A DNA stretch of 64,000 nucleotides from Blautia sp. (GTDB taxonomy: Bacteria > Bacillota > Clostridia > Lachnospirales > Lachnospiraceae), in the NCBI GenBank assembly GCA_021772055.1, contig JAETNR010000002.1, positions 92,147 through 156,146 on the forward strand, written 5' to 3'. The notes below the pieces were generated by a model that was not told where the DNA came from, did not search any database, and saw only the letters and a list, made by a program, of their open reading frames with translations. Shown piece by piece: positions 26,151 to 35,674 of the stretch (the stretch's first letter is position 1; every line of letters begins with the position of its first letter). Position numbers and translations under genes: made by a program.

Positions 26151-26320
26151 TTGCATATTTATAAAAAATGTTGTATATTAACCCATGTCGGCAGGAATAT
26201 GCCAAAAGAAAATCTGCCGCAGGAAATTTCTTTTTTTACAACTACATATCATATCAAATATCAACGTTCCTGCCAATAGGCAGAACGATAAAAATGCAGA
26301 AATTCAGGAGGAAATTTATT
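26151..26320 (+). promoter_or_regulatory. argG promoter and structured leader
   Basis: TTGCAT 26151-26156, 17-bp spacer, TATATT 26174-26179. The leader of about 135 nt can pair GGCAGGAA (26190-26197) with TTCCTGCC (26267-26274), which competes with a local hairpin CTGCC-AATA-GGCAG (26270-26283). No known riboswitch class fits. AGGAGG precedes the argG ATG. Confidence 0.6.
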
Positions 26321-27547
26321 ATGAAGGAAAAAGTAATCTTAGCGTATTCAGGCGGACTTGATACCACAGCTTTAATTCCGTGGCTGAAAGAGACTTTTGA
26401 TTATGAAGTAATCTGCTGTTGCATTAACTGCGGCCAGGGCAGTGAGCTGGAAGGACTGGACGAAAGGGCAAAGCTCTCCGGCGCCGCAAAATTATACATT
26501 GAAGACATTGTGGATGAATTCTGTGACGAATACATTATGCCATGCGTGAAGGCAGGCGCTGTATACGAACACAAATATCTTCTTGGTACCTCTATGGCAC
26601 GTCCCATCATTGCGAAAACTCTGGTAGAGATTGCTCGTAAGGAAGGCGCATCCGCCATCTGCCACGGTGCAACAGGAAAAGGCAATGACCAGATCCGTTT
26701 TGAGCTGGGGATCAAAGCCCTTGCACCTGACCTGAAGATCATTGCTCCATGGCGTATGACCGATGTATGGACCATGAAGTCCCGTGAAGACGAAATTGCC
26801 TTCTGCCAGGCTCACGGCATCCACCTTCCATTTGATGCAAGCCACAGCTACAGCCGTGACCGTAACTTATGGCACATCAGCCACGAAGGCCTGGAGCTGG
26901 AGGATCCTTCCCAGGCTCCGAACTATGACCATATGCTGGTTCTTGGCGTAACCCCCCAGAACGCTCCTGACAAAGAGACGGATGTCACCCTCACCTTTGA
27001 GGAAGGTGTTCCAAAAACCTTAAACGGAAAGGCAATGAAAGTCTCCGAGATCATCACAGAGCTGAACAGGCTTGGAGGCGAAAACGGCATCGGTATCGTA
27101 GATATCGTAGAAAACCGTGTAGTTGGTATGAAATCCAGGGGCGTATACGAAACTCCCGGCGGAACCATCCTGATGGAAGCCCATGAACAGCTGGAAGAGC
27201 TGACCCTGGACCGTGAAACAATGGAGACCAAGAAGAAACTGGGCAGCCAGTTTGCACAGGTAGTATACGAGGGAAAATGGTTTACCCCTCTCCGTGAAGC
27301 AATCCAGGCATTTGTAGAGTCCACACAGAAATATGTAACAGGAGAAGTAAAGCTTAAACTGTACAAAGGCAATATCATCAAAGCAGGAACCACCTCTCCG
27401 TACAGCCTGTACAACGAATCTCTCGCATCCTTCACCACCGGCGATCTCTACGACCACCATGATGCAGACGGTTTCATCACCCTTTTCGGCCTGCCGCTGA
27501 AAGTCCGTGCCATGATGCTGAATGAAGTAAAAAAAGCTGAAAAATAA
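26321..27547 (+). CDS. argG: Argininosuccinate synthase
   Basis: 408 residues starting at MKEKVILAYSGGLDTTALI behind AGGAGG; the open frame upstream is leader. The ATP-pyrophosphatase loop AYSGGLDTT is intact, with HGATGKGNDQIRFE and SRDRNLWHISHEG blocks. It joins citrulline and aspartate. Transcribed divergently from argCJBD. argH and argF are not in the window, so the pathway's end is elsewhere. Confidence 0.97.
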   Translation: MKEKVILAYSGGLDTTALIPWLKETFDYEVICCCINCGQGSELEGLDERAKLSGAAKLYIEDIVDEFCDEYIMPCVKAGAVYEHKYLLGTSMARPIIAKTLVEIARKEGASAICHGATGKGNDQIRFELGIKALAPDLKIIAPWRMTDVWTMKSREDEIAFCQAHGIHLPFDASHSYSRDRNLWHISHEGLELEDPSQAPNYDHMLVLGVTPQNAPDKETDVTLTFEEGVPKTLNGKAMKVSEIITELNRLGGENGIGIVDIVENRVVGMKSRGVYETPGGTILMEAHEQLEELTLDRETMETKKKLGSQFAQVVYEGKWFTPLREAIQAFVESTQKYVTGEVKLKLYKGNIIKAGTTSPYSLYNESLASFTTGDLYDHHDADGFITLFGLPLKVRAMMLNEVKKAEK

Positions 27548-27562
27548 TTTTATCAAAAATAT

Positions 27563-27609
27563 GCCGCCTGCCCAAAGAGCTTACATGCTCCCGGCAGACG
27601 GCGTTTTTT
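27563..27609 (+). terminator. argG terminator
   Basis: 10-bp arms GCCGCCTGCC/GGCAGACGGC with one mismatch, 20-nt loop, then six T. It overlaps the stop codon of the converging ABC permease gene. Confidence 0.85.
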
Positions 27610-28816
27610 ATTGTTCTATTTCTGTTTTTACTGTACATAAGGATTCCTCTGCCTGCTGCTGATATTTATTTACCAGAAGGTAAATACAAAACAGAGCTGC
27701 CGCAAACCCTATCTGGATCAGGATTCCTTCATATACCGGCTGCAGATCTTTCCACCGGAAACCGGTCATGCTGCTGATTCTCCCCTCGTTTTGTTCATAC
27801 CAGTAAACAGGGAGCAACTTGGATACCTTCAGAATCCCCTCTCCCATCATCTCCAAAGGCACAAAAACGCCGCTTAAAAAGCTCATGGCCAAAGCCACGA
27901 CATTGGCTGCAAAATGGAGGACATTTTCGCTGCTGATAAATACACTGCATAGAAGCGCCACAGAAATCGCCACCGTCATAGCAGCAAGGCTGTTGCCAAG
28001 ATACAGCCGGATCAGCCGGATATCCAGTCCCCGAAGCTCTTTTATCACAGCCGCGCCTCCCATAAGGTTCAGAAGAAGCCACATCCCTGCCCCTACCACA
28101 AACGCATACAACAGTTTTCCTACCGCAAAAACGGTGGGCTTTACCGGACTGCAAAGATTTCTCATGCGTATTTCCGTCTTCCGAAACGCAGTAAATACCA
28201 TTCCCACTCCCGAAATGCATTCCAAAAGAAGAATATAAGGCAGAAATCTTTGAAACAGCCGGATATTCTCCCCCACTGCCGTCCCGTCCACGTATCTGCA
28301 CACAGTCACCTCTGTTTTTCTTTCCATGGAGGAGAGGGCTGCCTGCACAGCTTCTTCCTCTGACATTCTGCCTGTATTCTGATAAATGCGGACCAGGGAC
28401 AAATACTGTTCCACAGCAGAACGGAGATAATATCCCGCAGAGGAAGAGGGCCACTGCCACATTTCCAGAACGGTATCGTCTCCTTCCCAAAAACGCTCCC
28501 CATACCCTTTGGGAATGACGAAAATGCAGTCCACAGCTCCGTAAAAACCTGCATCCATCATCGCTTCCCTGGAGTCCTCAAGCTCCACAAAAGTTCCCAT
28601 CTCCTCAAGAATCCCGGCAAGCCCCTCTGCGGCAGCGCCGGATCCGTCCCTGTTGATCAGGGTGTATTTAGGCCTTTTGGCCGTAAAATCTCCATACATG
28701 GAGGAATCTCCCAGAAATATCATGGACAGAAGCAAAGCGGCAAACACAAAAAAGTAAACCAACAAAGTAAGCTTTCGTCTCTTCATAATTTTCATACATG
28801 CGCTAAATACTCTCAT
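27608..28816 (-). CDS. ABC-2 exporter permease, second subunit
   Basis: 402 residues; N-terminal membrane segment at about 15-35, an extracellular domain of about 155 residues, and five C-terminal segments. It resembles the partner permease upstream in layout but little in sequence. It overlaps that gene by 14 bp with AAGGAGG inside it. With the ATPase and first permease it should form one export complex controlled by the divergent two-component system. Confidence 0.82.
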   Translation of the reverse strand: MRVFSACMKIMKRRKLTLLVYFFVFAALLLSMIFLGDSSMYGDFTAKRPKYTLINRDGSGAAAEGLAGILEEMGTFVELEDSREAMMDAGFYGAVDCIFVIPKGYGERFWEGDDTVLEMWQWPSSSAGYYLRSAVEQYLSLVRIYQNTGRMSEEEAVQAALSSMERKTEVTVCRYVDGTAVGENIRLFQRFLPYILLLECISGVGMVFTAFRKTEIRMRNLCSPVKPTVFAVGKLLYAFVVGAGMWLLLNLMGGAAVIKELRGLDIRLIRLYLGNSLAAMTVAISVALLCSVFISSENVLHFAANVVALAMSFLSGVFVPLEMMGEGILKVSKLLPVYWYEQNEGRISSMTGFRWKDLQPVYEGILIQIGFAAALFCIYLLVNKYQQQAEESLCTVKTEIEQ

Positions 28817-29975
28817 ACTGCACCCTCCTTGTAGCGATCACGCAGATTCCCCCAAATATAACCGCCATTCCAAGCAGCATCCCGATATTTTGAAAATATC
28901 TGGTATATCCCTCGTAATAATACAGGCAGTAAAATGCGTCTGCGATCCGTGCTGCAGGATTGACTGCGGCAAGTATGGGCATGTTTGTTTTCACAATGTA
29001 GCTGATTCCGTCAATCATCAAGCCTGCAAAAAAACAGCAGATCATGGAAACGCCTACCAGCACACCGCTTTTCATGCCGCCCTTCCACTTAGGCGGCAGA
29101 GCTACCACGCTGCCAAAAGAAATTCCGGTCATGCTTCCCGCAAGTATGGTTCCGAGGGCTGCGCAGGGAGAAGTCCCGAAGTTTACTTTCAAAACAAATC
29201 CCATATAGAAGAAGCTCACTGCCACACACAAAAACTGAACGGTCAAAGCCCCCAGATACGACGCAAGGAACAGTTTCCAGCGGCTTCCCGGAGACAGGGT
29301 ATTCCTTGCTCCCTGGGGCGACAGGTTTGCCTGAAGGTTTTCCACCACCACCAGGCCGTGAAACCCTCCGTACAGGCAGATCATTGCCAGCAGGGCATAA
29401 TAGTAGTTTACTGTTGCAGAGGGCTTCTTTCCGGTCAATTCCAGATCCCGGATAAACTCCCGGGAAGGAGTTAAGTCCTCTCCGTCCCTCTCTCCTCCTG
29501 TCGCCTTTTTGGCCAGCTTCAGAGCAGAAACCGGGTCTTTTCCGGCAATCGTTATAACAGCATCCTTTGTCTGTATATAGCTGTCCAGCAGATTTTTTAA
29601 GATTGTCTGATAGATTCCGTTCTCCTTGACATAGAGCCTGGGGTCCCTGCCTTCCATAAAAATATAGCCGCATATCTCATCATTTTTTAAAAGGGTATCT
29701 GCCTCCTCTTCACTTGAGACCCGGCAAAGATCCAGCAGTGGCTCACCCCCTTTCGAAATCTCTTCCAGCATCTGCTTCAGATAACCTTCCGTCTCCATGG
29801 CTCGATTCTCAACCACCGCCGCAGGGATAGATTGAAATTCCATATCCTCATCCAAAGATCCCAGTGAAAAATAAAACAATGTAGAGAGAAGAATGGGAAA
29901 CAGCAGCGTCCAGCCGATCATCTCCCTGCTTCTCACGGCTCGCAAAATATACTTCCGGTAAATATTCCAAAACAT
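28803..29975 (-). CDS. ABC-2 exporter permease, first subunit
   Basis: The ATG at 29975 (MFWNIYRKYILRAVRS, 390 residues) follows AAGGAGG; the frame is open to 30029 but that part lies in the ATPase gene. Membrane segment at about 22-42, a large extracellular loop to about residue 200, then five to six segments including GSMTGISFGSVVALP. ABC-2/YhgE-like layout. Substrate unknown; antimicrobial peptides or lipids are plausible by analogy with NarL-controlled exporters. Confidence 0.83.
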   Translation of the reverse strand: MFWNIYRKYILRAVRSREMIGWTLLFPILLSTLFYFSLGSLDEDMEFQSIPAAVVENRAMETEGYLKQMLEEISKGGEPLLDLCRVSSEEEADTLLKNDEICGYIFMEGRDPRLYVKENGIYQTILKNLLDSYIQTKDAVITIAGKDPVSALKLAKKATGGERDGEDLTPSREFIRDLELTGKKPSATVNYYYALLAMICLYGGFHGLVVVENLQANLSPQGARNTLSPGSRWKLFLASYLGALTVQFLCVAVSFFYMGFVLKVNFGTSPCAALGTILAGSMTGISFGSVVALPPKWKGGMKSGVLVGVSMICCFFAGLMIDGISYIVKTNMPILAAVNPAARIADAFYCLYYYEGYTRYFQNIGMLLGMAVIFGGICVIATRRVQYESI

Positions 29976-29985
29976 AGGCGCCTCC

Positions 29986-30750
29986 TTAGTCCCGCAGCTG
30001 TCTTCCCGTAAGCTCCAGGAAAACATCATTCAGGGTCAGCTCCGCTCCCTGTCCGAGCGGCGATTCTGTGTCTCTCTTCCGGATCATGCTCTTTAATTCG
30101 TCACTGGTTCCACAGGCAATGGCATGGCCTTTGTCCATGATCATGATCCTGGTACAGAGCTGTTCGACCTCCTCCATATAATGGGAAGTATAGATAATGG
30201 TCGCCCCCTGCTTGTTCAGCTCCCGGATGCCTTCCAAAATACTGTTCCTGCTCTGAGGGTCCACAGCAACCGTAGGCTCATCCATAAAGATCAGCTGCGG
30301 TTTATGAGCAATTCCGCAGGCAATGTTCAGCCTGCGCAGAAGGCCTCCGGACAGCTTTCCCGGCAGAAATCTCCGGTATTCCTCAAGCCCTGCAAATGCA
30401 ATGGCTTCCTTCACAAGTCCCCTGCGCCTGTGCTTGTCAGAAACATACAGTCCGCAGAAATAATCAATATTCTCCTCCACGGTCAGTTCATTATAAACTG
30501 CCACATTCTGCATTACCACACCGATTTTTCTCTTGCTTTTATAATTATCCGGTGCCATGGGTTCTCCAAAGATCCTGATTTCTCCTTTGTCATATTTCAA
30601 TAAAGAAAGCATGCAGTTAATTGCCGTAGTCTTCCCGGAGCCGTTCGGCCCCAGAAGGCCGAAAATCTCACCATCTGCTACACTCAGATTAAAGTGATCC
30701 AATGCCAGCACATCTCCGTAACGCTTTACCAGATTTTTTACTTCTATCAT
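29986..30750 (-). CDS. ABC exporter ATP-binding protein
   Basis: 254 residues: Walker A GPNGSGKTTA, Q-loop VVMQNVAVY, signature LSGGLLRRLNIACG, Walker B LIFMDEPTVAVD, H-loop TSHYMEEVEQ. The signature's GGLL instead of GGQ is a modest deviation also found in DrrA-like ATPases. First gene of the three-gene export operon; the promoter side carries two palindromes before the divergent kinase gene. Confidence 0.92.
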   Translation of the reverse strand: MIEVKNLVKRYGDVLALDHFNLSVADGEIFGLLGPNGSGKTTAINCMLSLLKYDKGEIRIFGEPMAPDNYKSKRKIGVVMQNVAVYNELTVEENIDYFCGLYVSDKHRRRGLVKEAIAFAGLEEYRRFLPGKLSGGLLRRLNIACGIAHKPQLIFMDEPTVAVDPQSRNSILEGIRELNKQGATIIYTSHYMEEVEQLCTRIMIMDKGHAIACGTSDELKSMIRKRDTESPLGQGAELTLNDVFLELTGRQLRD

Positions 30751-30824
30751 TCCTACTGCCTCCTGTTTCTAATATACTTTCGGAATATAAAAACAGTTTA
30801 TCAAAAACAATCTCTCCTGCACAG

Positions 30825-30861
30825 TGACCTCTGTCATTTACTCTGATGACAAATGTCATCA
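30825..30861. promoter_or_regulatory. Paired LuxR-type operators between exporter and two-component genes
   Basis: TGACC-TC-TGTCA (30825-30836) and TGATGACA-AA-TGTCATCA (30844-30861) share the 5-2-5 layout TGAC(A/C)-NN-TGTCA. Their centres are 22 bp apart, about two helical turns. They are likely binding sites for the NarL-type regulator at 32057-32680. Confidence 0.7.
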
Positions 30862-30966
30862 TTTTCAATCCCCCATGGATTCCTGTCCCCATTCGTGTTA
30901 TGATATTCCTACCAGCTCACTCAAACATAGGATCCAATGCCGCGATCCGGCAGAAACGGAGGAATT

Positions 30967-32076
30967 ATGACGCTGCTTTATCATAAACTGCTGCTTTTCT
31001 TACTGATACTCCCTGCTCTTTTCCCAGGAGAGATCTCCACAGGCACCATTGCCGCACTTTTGACCGCCGTATCGGCAGGCGCGCTGTGCAGTTATCTGGA
31101 TCAAAGACGCGTTTTGCCCGTATTACTAGGATTCTGGGCTGCCTGCACCTTCCGGCCGTCCCTTTTTCCCTTTCTTCCTCTGACAGCCTACGACTGTATG
31201 GACAATCAAAGGAAATGGATCCGCTGTCTCCCTGCCCTTTCCCTTATCCGCAGCATAACGCTTTTCGATCCCCTTGCCATATTTCAATGCAGTGCGCTCT
31301 GTGTACTGGCTGTTTTTCTCTGCTTCCAGAGACAGAAATACGAAAGGCTGCTCCTGGAATATCATCAGGTGCGTGACGATACCGCAGAAGCGGCCCTCCT
31401 CCTGCGGGAGAAGAACCGGGAGCTGCTTAAGAACCAGGATTACGAGGTGGAGCTCGCGACTCTTGCAGAGCGAAACCGCATTGCCAGAGAAATCCACGAC
31501 AATGTCGGGCATCTCCTCACCCGATCTATTTTGCAGGTAAGTGCCCTGTTGGTAACCTATACCGGAAGCCAGGAACAGAAGGATCAGATCAGCGCGGTCA
31601 AAGATACTCTTGTAGATGCCATGGACAATGTACGTCAGAGCGTCCATAACCTGCACGAGGAGTCTCTTGACCTGAAGCAGCAGATTACCCGCCTTATCCG
31701 GGACTTTGCCTTCTGTCCCGTGAATCTTGTATATGATTCAGGCAGGCTTTCCAAGGAGATGAATTACGCAGTGATCGCCATTGTAAAAGAGGCCCTCTCC
31801 AATATTGCCAGGCACAGTAATGCAACCAATGCAGTCATCTCCATTCTGGAGCACCCTTCTCTGTATCAGATTCAGATCAGCGACAACGGAAGCTCCTTTA
31901 AGAGACACGCCCTCCTGTCTGCCTCACAAGGAGACGGCATGGGCATCTCCAATATGGAAGAGCGGGTACGCTCCCTTCACGGCATTTTTCACATTGACTA
32001 CAGCAATGGCTTCAAGATCTTCATCTCCATCCCTAAACTTTCTAACGAGGTAAAAAATGCAGATTGTTATAATTGA
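30967..32076 (+). CDS. NarL-family sensor histidine kinase
   Basis: The ATG at 30967 (MTLLYHKLLLFLLILPALF, 369 residues) follows GGAGG. About five to six membrane segments fill residues 1-130, with almost no extracellular loop: an intramembrane-sensing kinase. A coiled linker leads to HisKA_3 with phospho-acceptor His in RNRIAREIHDNVGHLLTRS and an ATPase domain (KEALSNIARHSNAT, SDNGSS). Such kinases often respond to cell-envelope stress and control a neighbouring ABC exporter (family knowledge). Confidence 0.9.
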   Translation: MTLLYHKLLLFLLILPALFPGEISTGTIAALLTAVSAGALCSYLDQRRVLPVLLGFWAACTFRPSLFPFLPLTAYDCMDNQRKWIRCLPALSLIRSITLFDPLAIFQCSALCVLAVFLCFQRQKYERLLLEYHQVRDDTAEAALLLREKNRELLKNQDYEVELATLAERNRIAREIHDNVGHLLTRSILQVSALLVTYTGSQEQKDQISAVKDTLVDAMDNVRQSVHNLHEESLDLKQQITRLIRDFAFCPVNLVYDSGRLSKEMNYAVIAIVKEALSNIARHSNATNAVISILEHPSLYQIQISDNGSSFKRHALLSASQGDGMGISNMEERVRSLHGIFHIDYSNGFKIFISIPKLSNEVKNADCYN

Positions 32077-32680
32077 CGACGACCGTCTGGTATGTATCTC
32101 CCTAAAAACCATTCTTCAGTCCGAACCAGGAATTACCGTTGCCGCAATCGGCACCAGCGGAGAAGATGGAATTGCATTATACGATAAATTTCATCCGGAT
32201 ATCCTGCTTATGGATATTCAGATGAAGGGCATCGGCGGTCTTGCCGCAGGAGAACAGATCCTCTCCCGGTACCCCAAGGCCCGGGTTTTATTCCTGACCA
32301 CATTTTCTGATAATGAATATATTGTAAAAGCACTCCGCATGGGTGCCAAGGGCTATCTCATCAAGCAGGATATTGAAGCACTCATTCCGGCTCTTCGGGC
32401 TGTAATGAGCGGACAGAATGTTTTCGGAAATGAGATCGTCACCAGGATTCCTTCACTGATGCAGCATGAGCCTGCCTTTTGTCCGGAGCAGTTCCATTTA
32501 AGCGCCCGGGAGGGAGAAATCATTGAACTGGTGGCGAAAGGCCTCAATAATAAAGAAATTGCGGACACTCTCTTCTTAAGCGAAGGAACCGTCCGCAACT
32601 ATTTAAGCGCTCTGCTGGATAAGCTGTCACTGCGTGACCGTACCCAGCTCGCCATATTCTATTACAGAAACCAGACATAA
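32057..32680 (+). CDS. NarL/LuxR-family response regulator
   Basis: 207 residues. Receiver with DDD near the start, phospho-acceptor Asp in DILLMDIQMKGIGG and Lys in GYLIKQD. LuxR helix-turn-helix at about 140-200 (LSAREGEIIELVAKGLNNKE, then TLFLSEGTVRNYLS). It overlaps the kinase gene by 20 bp. It should bind the paired palindromes at 30825-30861 and activate the exporter. Confidence 0.92.
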   Translation: MQIVIIDDDRLVCISLKTILQSEPGITVAAIGTSGEDGIALYDKFHPDILLMDIQMKGIGGLAAGEQILSRYPKARVLFLTTFSDNEYIVKALRMGAKGYLIKQDIEALIPALRAVMSGQNVFGNEIVTRIPSLMQHEPAFCPEQFHLSAREGEIIELVAKGLNNKEIADTLFLSEGTVRNYLSALLDKLSLRDRTQLAIFYYRNQT

Positions 32681-32736
32681 AACGGAACCCGGGCTCTACC
32701 GTACCTGTTCGCACCTGCAGCGCAGTCAGGCACGCT

Positions 32737-33885
32737 CTATACCTGAATTTTCTTCTCCTTCAGTCTTTGATAGGCCCACTCACGAAACAGGGAATAGAGG
32801 ACAGATACCAATGGGATAAAAATCAGCATCCCCACAATTCCCATAAGACTGCCGCCCAGGGTAACTGCAGCCAGTACCCAGATGGAAGGAAGCCCTACAG
32901 AGCCGCCCACAACATGGGGATAGATCAGGTTTCCTTCGATCTGCTGAAGAATCAGGAAAAGTCCCAGAAACATCACGGCCTTCAAGGGACTGACCATCAG
33001 GATCAGAAAAAAAGCGATCCAGCAGCCGATAATTCCGCCAAACACCGGAATCAGTGCTGTAAAGGCGATGAGCACCCCTACCAGAAGTGCATAGGGGAAA
33101 CGCAGGATCGTCATGGAAATAAAGAACATGCTTCCCAGAATAACCGCCTCAATGCACTGTCCTGCAATAAAATTTGCAAAAATCTCATTTGCCAGGGAGC
33201 ACACATGCAGGATATATTTTACCCACTTTTTCGGCAGAAGAGCATACAGAGCCTTTTTCATCTGTACAGCCAGTCTTTCCTTCTGCAGAAGAATATAGAA
33301 GGAAAAGATAAAGGCGATTCCTACATTCATTGCCGTATTCACAATTCCCACCGTCACGGAAATGGTAGAGGTTAAAATATTGTTTACGCCGCTCTGAAGC
33401 ACTCCGATGATAGAATCCAGCATCTTCTGAGGCTGGAAGTCAATGGTGTCTACCCACTGTACAATAGGAGAATCACTTCGGAATGCGGTTTCCAGCCACG
33501 CCTGCAGCTTGGGAATATTTTCTTCAATTCTCCTGGTGACGCTGACAATGGTGGTTCCCAGCTCCGGTACAACCACAAGCACCACCACCAGAACCAGAAC
33601 TGCCACAAAAAGGACAGAAAGCAAAAGGCTTGCAGGCCTTGCTAATTTTTCCACTGCTTTCCTGCCCTTGATCCTTTTCTTTGCAAACAGGTGCTTCTCA
33701 AAAAAACTCATAGGAACATCCAGCACAAATGCAATTGCCGCCCCTAAGATGAAGGGAAACAGGATTCTGATGATTCCTCCTGCAAAGGACAAGACCAGAT
33801 TCAGGTGCTGCACTCCCAGATACAGAAGTACGGCAAAGGTAATCAGATACAAAATTTTTTTCATATTCTCCCTGTTTAATTCCAC
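32737..33885 (-). CDS. AI-2E family transporter
   Basis: 382 residues, GTG start at 33885 behind GGAGG. Eight predicted membrane segments with the family blocks VLDVPMSFFEK, a long amphipathic middle region, LVGVLIAFTALIPVFGGIIG near residue 275 and EGNLIYPHVVGGSVGLPSIWVL near residue 310. The family includes quorum-signal exporters and sodium/proton antiporters, so no substrate can be named. It stands alone, converging with the two-component operon. Confidence 0.9.
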   Translation of the reverse strand: MELNRENMKKILYLITFAVLLYLGVQHLNLVLSFAGGIIRILFPFILGAAIAFVLDVPMSFFEKHLFAKKRIKGRKAVEKLARPASLLLSVLFVAVLVLVVVLVVVPELGTTIVSVTRRIEENIPKLQAWLETAFRSDSPIVQWVDTIDFQPQKMLDSIIGVLQSGVNNILTSTISVTVGIVNTAMNVGIAFIFSFYILLQKERLAVQMKKALYALLPKKWVKYILHVCSLANEIFANFIAGQCIEAVILGSMFFISMTILRFPYALLVGVLIAFTALIPVFGGIIGCWIAFFLILMVSPLKAVMFLGLFLILQQIEGNLIYPHVVGGSVGLPSIWVLAAVTLGGSLMGIVGMLIFIPLVSVLYSLFREWAYQRLKEKKIQV

Positions 33886-34021
33886 AAAATACCTCCATGC
33901 GTTTCGCTGTTTACTCTATTTCCGCCAATGTTGAATACTGCTATTTTATCTCATGTCCTGCTTCTTGTAAATAACATAAAATCACAGAAGTATTACAATA
34001 ATATCTCTTTTTATAATTCAA

Positions 34022-34050
34022 TTGACAGAATATGTATATTATTCTATAAT
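34022..34050 (+). promoter_or_regulatory. Full-consensus sigma-A promoter of the NCS2 gene
   Basis: TTGACA (34022-34027), 17-bp spacer, TATAAT (34045-34050). The 33886-34021 stretch shows no other feature. The leader of about 75 nt is too short and lacks the conserved bases of a purine riboswitch. Confidence 0.85.
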
Positions 34051-34133
34051 CCACCTATAATAAAAATCAGTATAATAGCGCTATTCAGGATATTAGAGTG
34101 GTTTTTATTAACATTACAAAAGGGGGAAGAGTT

Positions 34134-35510
34134 ATGAATCTCGACAAAATTTTCCATCTCAGGGAAAACAAAACTGACGTAAAGACCGAGGTTATCGCCG
34201 GCATCACCACCTTTATGACCATGGCATACATCCTGGCCGTAAATCCCAACATTCTGTCTGCTTCCGGAATGGACCGTGGTGCGATCTTTACCGCAACTGC
34301 ACTGGCATCCTTTATTGCCACCTGCTTAATGGCACTGCTTTCCAACTATCCTTTCGTTCTGGCACCCGGCATGGGCCTGAATGCATACTTTGCCTACACG
34401 GTTGTGCTTGGCATGGGATACACATGGCAGCAGGCACTGGCAGCCGTATTTGTGGAAGGCCTGATTTTTATCCTGCTTTCTCTCACCCATGTGCGTGAAG
34501 CAATCTTCAACTCCATTCCAAAGAACCTGAAACATGCGGTTTCTGTAGGAATTGGTCTTTTTATTGCTTTTATCGGCCTGCAAAATGCAAAAATCGTAGT
34601 AAACAATGATTCCACACTGGTATCCGTATTTTCCTTCAAGGGCTCTGCTGCAGACGGCACCTTCCATTCCTTAGGTATTACCGTACTCCTGGCATTGATC
34701 GGCCTTCTGATCACCGCTGTCCTTCTGGTGAAAAATATTAAGGGCGGAATCCTCTGGGGGATTCTCATTACCTGGGCACTCGGCATTATCTGCCAGTTTA
34801 CCGGACTTTATGTGCCGGATCCGGAGCTTGGCTTCTACAGCCTGCTTCCTGATTTTTCCAACGGCATTTCCGTCCCCAGCATGGCACCTACCTTTATGAA
34901 AATGGACTTTTCCATTGTATTTACCCTGGATTTCTTTGTGATCATGTTTGCATTCTTATTTGTAGATATGTTTGACACCCTTGGAACCCTGATCGGTGTC
35001 GCTTCCAAAGCAGACATGCTGGATAAAGACGGCAAATTGCCGAAGATCAAAGGCGCTCTTCTTTCTGACGCTGTTGGTACTTCCGTAGGCGCTATGTGCG
35101 GTACCTCTACAGTTACCACCTTCGTAGAAAGCGCTTCCGGTGTTGCAGAAGGAGGACGTACCGGACTTACTGCCATTGTAGCAGCGATCCTGTTCGCCAT
35201 CTCCCTGTTCCTGTCCCCGATTTTCCTGGCTATCCCGTCCTTCGCAACGGCTCCGGCTTTGATCATCGTAGGATTTTTGATGCTGACTTCCATTACCAAG
35301 ATTGATTTCAGCGATTACTCAGAAGCAATTCCCTGCTTCGTTGCAATCATTGCAATGCCGTTCCTGTACAGCATTTCCGAAGGTATCGCTATGGGAGTCA
35401 TCTCCTATGTTGTGATCAACCTGGTTTCCGGAAAAGCAAAAGAAAAGAAGATCAGTGTTCTGATGTATGTGCTGGCTGTGATTTTCGTTCTGAAATATAT
35501 ATTCCTGTAA
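34134..35510 (+). CDS. NCS2 purine permease (hypoxanthine/guanine/adenine type)
   Basis: 458 residues from ATG 34134 (MNLDKIFHLRENKTDVKTEV). About 12-14 membrane segments with AzgA/PbuG-type blocks: GITTFMTMAYILAVNP, LAPGMGLNAYFAYTVV, DMFDTLGTLIGV and GTSTVTTFVESASGVAEGGRTGL. It imports nucleobases by proton symport (family knowledge). Monocistronic, with its own strong promoter and terminator. Confidence 0.94.
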   Translation: MNLDKIFHLRENKTDVKTEVIAGITTFMTMAYILAVNPNILSASGMDRGAIFTATALASFIATCLMALLSNYPFVLAPGMGLNAYFAYTVVLGMGYTWQQALAAVFVEGLIFILLSLTHVREAIFNSIPKNLKHAVSVGIGLFIAFIGLQNAKIVVNNDSTLVSVFSFKGSAADGTFHSLGITVLLALIGLLITAVLLVKNIKGGILWGILITWALGIICQFTGLYVPDPELGFYSLLPDFSNGISVPSMAPTFMKMDFSIVFTLDFFVIMFAFLFVDMFDTLGTLIGVASKADMLDKDGKLPKIKGALLSDAVGTSVGAMCGTSTVTTFVESASGVAEGGRTGLTAIVAAILFAISLFLSPIFLAIPSFATAPALIIVGFLMLTSITKIDFSDYSEAIPCFVAIIAMPFLYSISEGIAMGVISYVVINLVSGKAKEKKISVLMYVLAVIFVLKYIFL

Positions 35511-35524
35511 AAGCAGGAAGTCAC

Positions 35525-35560
35525 ACAGACTCTGCAGATTTCTGCAGGGTCTGTTTTTTT
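35525..35560 (+). terminator. Terminator of the NCS2 permease gene
   Basis: ACAGACTCTGCAG pairs with CTGCAGGGTCTGT (one mismatch) around a 4-nt loop, followed by T7. Confidence 0.85.
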
Positions 35561-35674
35561 CCTTTATTATTTGGGCATTATGTCGTATAATAGATACCGT
35601 TGTACGCTTTTTCCATTCTGCCGGCTTATCCGGCAGCCGTACGGCAAGATTTCAACAATAAGGGGATAAAACTT

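Noticed and set aside
26180..26320. T-box or known riboswitch in the argG leader
   Set aside because: No T-box sequence, no terminator/antiterminator pair with a U-run, and too short for the class. Only the competing stems are reported.
33935..34133. Purine riboswitch before the NCS2 permease
   Set aside because: The leader from the consensus promoter is about 75 nt and lacks the conserved riboswitch core bases; control is more likely at the promoter.
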